A stretch of 13,914 nt of DNA from Allomyces macrogynus ATCC 38327 (Eukaryota > Blastocladiomycota > Blastocladiomycetes > Blastocladiales > Blastocladiaceae): the NCBI GenBank assembly GCA_000151295.1, contig GG745340.1, positions 1,302,783 to 1,316,696 of the forward strand, in the 5' to 3' direction. This document shows positions 8,793-13,914 of this stretch, piece after piece; the stretch's first letter is position 1, and every line of letters starts with the position of its first letter. The notes beneath the pieces are model-generated. The model saw only the letters and a list, made by a program, of their open reading frames with translations, had not been told where the DNA came from and searched no databases. Both the position numbers and the translations under genes were made by a program.

Positions 8793-9713
8793 CTACCGCC
8801 CAGGCTCCATCAACAGTGCCCCGTGCGACTCCACCGCGTCGACGAGACCCGTATGCGGTCCCGCGACCGCACCGGGCCGCGTTGGTGCGACCAGGTCCAT
8901 GGCCTGCACGTTCCGCGGCGTCGCGTCAAAGACCTCGGCGGCAGTTCTCGGTCTCGCAGGTGCGGCGACATAGTGGTGCACGCCGCACTCGTGACCGTCG
9001 TCGTCGCTCAGGTCGAACCACGACAGCAGCACAGCCTGGTCCTCGTCGATTGGACCCGCTGCAACGTCCGAGCGCTCGTGCAGCACGACTTCGTGCATGA
9101 TCGTGGCCATGGCCGTGTGGTAGGCGGCCTCGATGCGCGCGGGCAGGGCGCGCCAAAAGCTCGCGTAATCGTCAACCGTCACGGGCGCCGCGACGCCCTG
9201 GCCGGGTAGCGCAACGCGGCGGTGCACGTGGTCGATTACGTAGGTGCCGCACCACTCGTCGTAGCCGTACTCGCAGCCGACGTTGATGTCTACCGACCGG
9301 TGGAGGGTGAGTGGAGGGGGGTCGCGGCGGTGCAGCGAGAGCACGAAGGAGCACGAACGCTGTGAAACGCCGTTGGTCGGGGCAGAGGAGCCGGTGCGCG
9401 GATCGAGCCACGTTGTCGTGCGCGCGGCATGGCTGGGCAGCGAGCGCAAGCGCGAGTCAGAACAAATCCAGGTTCAACATTGCGCAAAGGCAGCGTACTC
9501 GACAAAGTAGAGACGGCCGGACCGGTCGTCGAGCGCGAGCTCCCAGGCATCAGGCAAGTCGCCCAGATGGTTGCGCGGGGTGGCGTGGGTGCTGGTGCCA
9601 GGACTGTGCACCCTGTGCGGGTTGCGGCCGTCGGTCGAGCACGGGACGAGAGGATCGTCGGCTGAGGTCGCCGTTGTTGGCGCGATGGCAGCGGGAGGAA
9701 GCGCCGAGGGCAT
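8793..9713 (-). CDS. WW-domain protein (one canonical, one degenerate WW unit)
   Basis: Two exons on the minus strand, 9713-9499 and 9432-8793, with a 66-bp intron at 9498-9433 (gtacgc...cccag), give 284 residues. The first 50 residues are Pro/Ser/Thr-rich. Splicing completes a WW domain at residues 53-83: LPDAWELALDD, then SGRLYFVDH, then AARTTTWLDPR. Trp57 and Trp80 are 23 apart and Pro83 is present, so it should bind proline-rich ligands. A second unit at about 123-148 (GCEYGYDEW, GTYVIDHVHR) has the WW spacing but has lost both tryptophans (Cys125 in place of the first), like the degenerate second WW of KIBRA-type tandems. The remaining about 135 residues contain a His/Asp-rich segment (WFDLSDDDGHECGVHHY) and match nothing I know. 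The start at 9713 has a good context (gaccgccATG). It converges on the mitofissin gene with 164 bp between stops and diverges from the transporter. Function is unknown beyond ligand binding. Confidence 0.82.
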
Positions 9714-9956
9714 GGCGGTCTACTGTAGGTCTAACGTGGTGCGAGACGGCGGCGTTGGTCGCGCGGCGCGGATGCAAGCAGCGGCGGGCGTGCAGTGGGC
9801 GGTGCGGAAGCGGTGCTGCTGTGGCCAAGCCGGTGATGTGTGTGATCGCAGGCGAGACGAGGGCCGAGGTCGGTGCCGTGTTGTGACGAGCAACCACGGC
9901 CAAGGGAGCACCAAGGGACAAGAACGAGAAACGGCGCGAGACGCTCTGTGCGCGGT

Positions 9957-9962
9957 CACGTG
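9957..9962. promoter_or_regulatory. CACGTG palindrome (E-box)
   Basis: A perfect CACGTG, the core site of bHLH factors such as fungal Pho4/Cbf1-type or SREBP-type proteins, lies about 245 bp upstream of the WW-gene start and about 820 bp upstream of the transporter start. A six-base palindrome occurs by chance often in GC-rich DNA, so function is unproven. Confidence 0.25.
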
Positions 9963-10011
9963 TTTGCGCCGCGAGACAGCGCGCGCTTGCCGCACGGAAC
10001 CTGGGCAGCCC

Positions 10012-10019
10012 AACCCTAA
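10012..10019 (+). promoter_or_regulatory. Telobox-like octamer AACCCTAA
   Basis: AACCCTAA matches the telobox bound by TRF-like/Myb factors (Tbf1/Teb1 type) in promoters of some fungi. It lies alone in the divergent region and is not part of a telomeric array. Chance occurrence is possible. Confidence 0.25.
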
Positions 10020-10070
10020 ACGCATCTTGCGATCCTCGCCATCACCACCGACAACAGGGCGACCCCCAAA

Positions 10071-10100
10071 TGCACGCAAACGCACCCAAACGCACGCAAA
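10071..10100 (+). repeat. Three tandem 10-bp units (CGCAC[G/C]CAAA)
   Basis: Three adjacent decamers read TGCACGCAAA, CGCACCCAAA and CGCACGCAAA, preceded by a weaker related unit GACCCCCAAA. Spacing is one helical turn, so bases face the same side of the DNA. It is non-coding and lies about 680 bp upstream of the transporter start. Confidence 0.7.
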
Positions 10101-10778
10101 CGCCCATGATGCGCGCGCACACGCACGACGACGCACGGCCGGAACCGACAGCGACCACACGCTGCAGCACGACTCATCCCGCCGCGCGATCATCGCGCCC
10201 ACCAACCGGGAGAACAGCACCCGACGCGCAGCACGCACGCTCGCCGCCGGCACCAACTACCACCATCGCCCGCCTCGTCCGCTCAGCGGTGCAGGCAACG
10301 ACACTGGGCAAGCAGGACGAGGCGCGGCGGTGCCTCGTCCACAAGGCCCGAGAATGAGGCCGGTGCGAACTGCGAGCTTTTGCGCGCCCAACCGAATTTT
10401 GGCCAAGTCTCCAGCGAACCCTGCTGTCCTGACTGTGTGCTGGCCCGATGCTCCGACCCTGACCGACCGACAGCATCGAGCCCGCAATTTTCGGCACCAT
10501 CGCCGTCCTCCACGATTCTCGCCGGCAAGCACGACCCGCTGCACTCTCCGCGCCCGCTCACGCGCCCTCCGACTCGACCAGCTCCAAACTTCGACACTGC
10601 CATCGCCACGGCACCTCAACCAGCTTGCTTGCGTTTCTGCCGCCCACCCGTCCAATTTTGCCTCTGACTCGCCTCGGCCGGGCCCTGCTTCTCGTTCGCC
10701 GGCACCGCTTCTCGTCCCGCGTAATCGCCAACTGTCCCATCGACCAAGCTTGCATCGCCACCCCCGCGCAGCGTCACC

Positions 10779-12802
10779 ATGGCCAAGTGGTTCGACTGGT
10801 TTGTCAGGCAAGTATCAGCTCGTTCTTGCTGCGAACCCTCACGGCGTACTGGCCCCGCCCCACGCACGATGCCAATCATCTTTGACGCCAGTGGGTCCAA
10901 CGGCATCGGACGGGTCCCCGCTTCGACCCGCCGCATCTCGCGTTTACATCGGGTGGGGCCAGCCCGTGCTGCTGTTGTAGCTGCTGCTCCATCTCATCGG
11001 ATTCGACCTGAACTTCTTCTGTTCCTATCAACAATAGCTTTTCGGCCGCCCTTGGCGGGTTCCTGTTCGGCTACTCGTCATGCATCATCGCCTCGGTCCT
11101 TGAAATGGACTCGTTCACCGTCTTCTTTGGCATGGCCGATGCTGACGCGGTGCGAATGGCCGCAGCTGCATCAAATCCGGGGATTGTTCTCGTCAAGACG
11201 GCCTCCTACTCGAGCATCAAGGCGCAAATCGTCTCGTTTTTTGTGCTCGGGTGCATCCCAGGCGCTCTCGCGATCGCATTTCTCGGAGACGCACTCGGCC
11301 GCCGCAGGTCAATCTGGCTTGGGTCGTTCTTGTTCTCGGTCTCGGCCATTATCCAGGCCGTGACCCCGGCCTCGTTCTCGATCGCGCAGAGGACAGCCAT
11401 GGTGCTCGCGGGCCGGTTTATCGGTATGCCGGACTTTTGTCGTGGTCCATGATGAAACTTCGCTTCTTACCATCACTCTCCACTCTTTCTATCTAGGCGG
11501 GTCCGGAATCGGCATCCTGTCGACCTCGGTCCCGCTCTACATTGCCGAAATCGCGCCGACGGCATTACGCGGCCGGCTCACGTCGATCCAGCAGCTCATG
11601 ATCACGATCGGTATCGCGTTTGCCTTCATCGTCAACGCCATCATCATCGGGTCCTACAAGGCCAACCACGATCTCATGAACGACAGCATGTGGCGCACCG
11701 CGCTCGCCCTGCAAGCCGCGCCCGGCGCGCTGCTCATGGTCATGCTCGTCGTCATGCCCGAGTCGCCGCGGTGGCTCATGTTGCGCGAGCGCGAGGAGGA
11801 GGCGCTCACAAATCTCGCGCGGTTACGGCAGCAGGACGAGCGGTCGCCGGCGGTGCAGGAAGAGTTTCACGATTACAAGCAGTCGATTGAGACGGAGCGG
11901 CAAGTCGGCACTGCGGCCTGGTCGGAGCTGGGGCGCAAGGGGATCTTGAACCGCGTCGGGCTTGGGATTGCGCTGCAGTTTTTCCAGCAGTGGACTGGGT
12001 ACGCTTGCGCTTTCGCGAAGTGCTGTTGAGTCGGCGTCGCGCCGCTCACCCAACTTGTTTTTGATCGCCCGATAGCATCAACGCCGTGCTCTACTACTCG
12101 GCGTCGCTGTTCATTGCCATGGGGATCCCTAAGAGCACCGGTACGTTGATTCTGCGCGGCGGACAACGAATGCGCGATGCCGGTACTGACCCTTCTCCTC
12201 GCCTCCATTCCACAGCCATCACCGTCAACGTCGTGGTTCAGTCGCTCATCAACGTGCTCTTCACCGTGCCCGGCATGTACCTGATCGAGCGCTCCGGGCG
12301 CAAGAACCTGCTCGTCTGGGGCGGTCTCGCCATGGCCGTGTGCATGTGGCTGCTCGTTCTCTTCGTGAACCTGTTCCAGTCGTCGATCTCGGTCCCCGTC
12401 GCCGACCTAACAGAACTCACGCCAATTCCGACCTCGGCCCGCACTTACTCGATCATTTCCGTGATTGCCATGTACTGCTACGTCGCGTGCTTTGCCTCGA
12501 CCTGGGGCCCTGTCGTCTGGGTCTACCAGTCGGAGATTTTCCCACTGCGCGTGCGCAGTAAAGGCACGGGGATCGCCGCCGCGTCCAACTGGATCAACAA
12601 CTTTATCCTGTCGTACGTGTGGCCCTACGCGGAGACGCTCGGCGCCAACCAGTATATCGTGTTTGGAACGACGGGGCTCGCCATGGCCGCTTTCACGGCA
12701 TGGTACGTGCCGGAAACGAGGGGCAAGTCGCTCGAGGAAATGGACGAGGTGTTTGGGTTTGCCGAGGACACGTATCCGATGACCGACCTGAAGGCGCAAT
12801 AA
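10779..12802 (+). CDS. MFS sugar transporter (sugar porter family)
   Basis: A plasma-membrane-type permease of the sugar porter family, 522 residues, 12 expected membrane helices. Exons are 10779-10807, 11038-11423, 11497-11998, 12076-12140 and 12216-12802. Introns 2-4 are GT-AG and 73-77 bp; intron 1 (10808-11037, 230 bp) seems to use a GC donor (AG|gcaagt). All phases agree. Signatures in order: GGFLFGY at 16-22; DALGRRR in the loop after helix 2; GRFIGGSGIGILS then VPLYIAE at about 135-156; PTALRGRL; PESPRWL at 226-232; QQWTGINAVLYY around Gly306; ERSGRK; GPVVWVYQSEIFPLRVRSKG; and PETRGKSLEEMDEVFG starting at 493. The start has an ideal context (caccATGG). The helix-1 motif reads GYSSC rather than the usual GYDTG, so the aspartate that couples protons in symporters is Ser23. 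This hints at facilitated diffusion, but substrate and mechanism cannot be read from sequence. An undetected small exon inside intron 1 remains possible. Confidence 0.93.
10808..11037 (+). other. GC-AG intron 1 of the sugar transporter gene
   Basis: Exon 1 ends AG followed by gcaagt, a textbook strong GC donor, and the intron ends caatag. Only this donor leaves the two bases needed to join in phase with CTTTTCGGCC at 11038. The nearby GT donors (gtcagg at 10803, gtatca at 10812) leave phase 0 and would shift the frame. At 230 bp it is more than twice the length of the other introns in the window. Confidence 0.65.
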
Positions 12803-13424
12803 TGCCATGCGCGATGGCCGTCGTCGATTGGCGCGCGCGTGGTCGCGTTTTTTGTTCCCCTCCTCATACCCGTTCCTCCTCGTCGCGCTGATGTTTGTTG
12901 GTCTTGATCGGTTTTTGTTCGTTGTCTGTACTCGCTCGGCCGCGGCAGTGCGCTTGCGTTAATTGTTGGTAGACAGACGTTTGTGGGGAAAGAAATACAT
13001 GCATCTTCAACAAGAACCTCGGTTCTGTGCTGAAACTGCTGGAGACAAGACCCTGTGGCCCTGGCGCCTCCGACGGCCCCTGACTTATTTGGCAGACAAC
13101 CCCAAGATCATAATGGTGTTTGCTAGGCACTGCAGGGCTCGAACCTGCACCTTCAGACTGGCTCCGCCAGCTCCGCCAAGTTGGATTCGGGCAGGCTTGT
13201 GCGGTGCAAACGAGTCAAGGTGAGGGAGCCGGCACTTGAGCTCGACATGACCAGGAGAGCAAGCCCGCAGCAGAAACTGTCCGGTCCCAACGACGGGACG
13301 AGAAAACAAATCAGTAATTAACGTCGATTGTGTATTATCAATCCACAGCGCCCCATGCCTCTTCCTCTCCCTTGGCTGGCCAATCGCGCCGCCGGACTGT
13401 CCATCGACCTCTCTTGATCTCTCC
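12803..13424. other. Convergent intergenic region between transporter and nucleoporin
   Basis: About 620 bp between two stop codons, so it holds both 3' ends. A T/G-rich stretch at about 12890-12965 is a reasonable place for transporter 3' end formation. A tRNA-like relic lies at 13124-13185. No supported open reading frame was found. Confidence 0.5.
13124..13185 (-). pseudogene. tRNA-like relic (A- and B-box-like, no full cloverleaf)
   Basis: On the minus strand TGGCGGAGCTGG resembles a Pol III A box (TRGCNNAGYNGG), and GCAGG-TTCGAGC-CCTGC is a perfect 5-bp T arm with a canonical loop. Between them CAGTCTGAAGG resembles a tRNA-Phe (GAA) anticodon arm. The spacing is about 11 nt too short, the 3' half of the anticodon stem is missing, and only three of seven acceptor pairs form. 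It is not a functional tRNA as read; it may be a truncated tRNA copy or a tRNA-derived repeat end. Confidence 0.35.
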
Positions 13425-13914
13425 TCACCCCATCATCGAATCATCGTCCCCCTGGGCCGGACCCTGTCCCTGCCGCTGCTGCTGCCCACCAAACCCGAAT
13501 CCGAACCCGGCACCTGGCGCACCAAACGCCCCGGCCGTACCTGCACCAAGCGCGCCCTGTGCAGCGGCACCAAACCCGCCAAACACGGGCGGCTGCGGCT
13601 GCGACGGCTGCGCAGGCGCCTGCCCGACCGGGTTCCCAAACACGTGCGGCGCCGGCGTCTCCATCCCCGCGGGGGTCGCGAGCGCAAATGCCGGCGGCTG
13701 CACGTTCTGGATGGGCGTGACGGGCGCCGGCGTGTTGAAATTGAACGCCGGCGCACCCGTTGGCCGCGCGGGGGTCACAGGCATACTCGCGTTTCCGCCA
13801 AACGAGAACGCCGACGGTGCGGCGGCGGTGGTCGCGCGCGCGCCGCCAAAGTGGAACCCGCCGGCCGCTCCGGTGGCCAACTGGAATGCCGAAGGCGCGG
13901 CGCCGCCAAATGCC
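13425..13914 (-). CDS. FG-repeat nucleoporin, C-terminal fragment (start beyond window)
   Basis: The minus-strand frame is open from the right edge to a TGA at 13427-13425, covering 162 residues. It is built of phenylalanine-glycine repeats in an Ala/Pro/Thr/Gly/Gln-rich, lysine-free context: AFGG, FHFGG, FSFGG, FNFNTP, HVFGNP, PVFGGFG, GAFGAPG and GFGFGFGG, then QQQRQGQGPAQGDDDSMMG at the end. Such cohesive FG domains line the nuclear pore channel and bind transport receptors. The short acidic tail is the only non-repetitive part. FG tails are shared by several nucleoporins (Nup1/Nup153, Nup98, Nup2 types among others), and no structured domain is inside the window to choose between them. 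The gene converges with the sugar transporter. The frame is the only one in this stretch with the FG pattern; an intron further upstream cannot be judged. Confidence 0.85.
   Translation of the reverse strand, partial: AFGGAAPSAFQLATGAAGGFHFGGARATTAAAPSAFSFGGNASMPVTPARPTGAPAFNFNTPAPVTPIQNVQPPAFALATPAGMETPAPHVFGNPVGQAPAQPSQPQPPVFGGFGAAAQGALGAGTAGAFGAPGAGFGFGFGGQQQRQGQGPAQGDDDSMMG

Larger units (their letters stand above)
9714..10778. other. Divergent upstream region of the WW-domain and sugar transporter genes
   Basis: About 1.07 kb between two divergent start codons. Long open frames cross it in both directions (one of about 470 codons on the plus strand overlaps both flanking genes), but they lack domains, carry Arg/Thr/His/Pro-rich GC-driven composition and are best seen as chance. 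It holds an E-box, a telobox-like octamer and a 10-bp repeat, listed separately. It should contain both promoters and 5' untranslated regions. Confidence 0.55.

Noticed and set aside
9720..10256. Minus-strand open frame of about 178 codons upstream of the WW gene
   Set aside because: Arg/Ser/Val-rich translation without motifs. The WW gene already has a well-placed start at 9713, and this frame lies in the divergent promoter.
9571..10980. Plus-strand open frame of about 470 codons
   Set aside because: It overlaps the WW-gene first exon on the opposite strand and the transporter's first exon and intron in another frame, lacks any domain and has GC-driven Arg/Thr/Pro/His-rich composition. Chance frame in GC-rich DNA.
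13124..13248. A functional class II or intron-containing tRNA gene on the minus strand
   Set aside because: No 5' sequence complementary to the AGTGCCT acceptor strand exists in the expected range, and the anticodon stem cannot be closed. Kept only as a tRNA-like relic.
1..13914. CRISPR array, insertion sequence, biosynthetic cluster or bacterial operon
   Set aside because: No spaced direct repeats, transposase motifs or terminal inverted repeats were seen, and every recognisable gene is a spliced eukaryotic gene of unrelated function.

Overview
This window is a gene-dense, GC-rich piece of a eukaryotic nuclear genome, almost certainly fungal. Reading frames repeatedly break at short GT...AG introns (about 55-103 bp, donors mostly gtgcgt, gtacgt, gtgtgt or gtgcgg, acceptors mostly tag or cag), and protein family motifs are restored when these are removed. 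A mitofissin/DUF1748 (Atg44-type) protein points to a fungus. A broken fragment resembling the TmcB/TmcC-type TPR proteins, which I associate with zoosporic fungi (Blastocladiomycota, Chytridiomycota), hints at that part of the tree; this is a weak inference and a basidiomycete is not excluded.

Layout. (1) 1-868, minus: a metacaspase of five visible exons that runs off the left edge just after its catalytic Cys-His motif. (2) 869-1505: divergent intergenic region. (3) 1506-3329, plus: a complete nine-exon M20-family amidohydrolase/dipeptidase of 414 residues. (4) 3554-7167, plus: a very long Pro/Ser/Thr-rich protein with a polyproline tract, an acidic block and a Trp/Arg-rich C-terminus, assembled from three frames with two introns; I recognise no family. 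(5) 7262-7740, minus: a frameshifted, truncated TPR fragment, probably a pseudogene. (6) 8224-8628, plus: a three-exon, 72-residue Atg44/mitofissin. (7) 8719-8784: three long poly(C) runs between two convergent genes. (8) 8793-9713, minus: a protein with one good WW domain split by an intron and one degenerate WW-like unit. (9) 9714-10778: a divergent upstream region with an E-box, a telobox-like octamer and a 10-bp repeat. (10) 10779-12802, plus: a complete five-exon sugar-transporter-family MFS permease of 522 residues, whose first intron appears to use a GC donor. (11) 12803-13424: a convergent intergenic region with a tRNA-like relic. (12) 13425-13914, minus: the C-terminal end of an FG-repeat nucleoporin that runs off the right edge.

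The genes are ordinary eukaryotic neighbours and do not form an operon or an obvious single pathway: regulated proteolysis, peptide or amide hydrolysis, mitophagy/mitochondrial fission, protein-protein adaptor, sugar uptake and nuclear transport. I see no mobile element, CRISPR array or biosynthetic cluster. The most noteworthy items are the tiny split Atg44 gene, the large proline-rich orphan, the decayed TPR fragment, the GC-AG intron together with the missing TM1 aspartate in the transporter, and the poly(C) runs.
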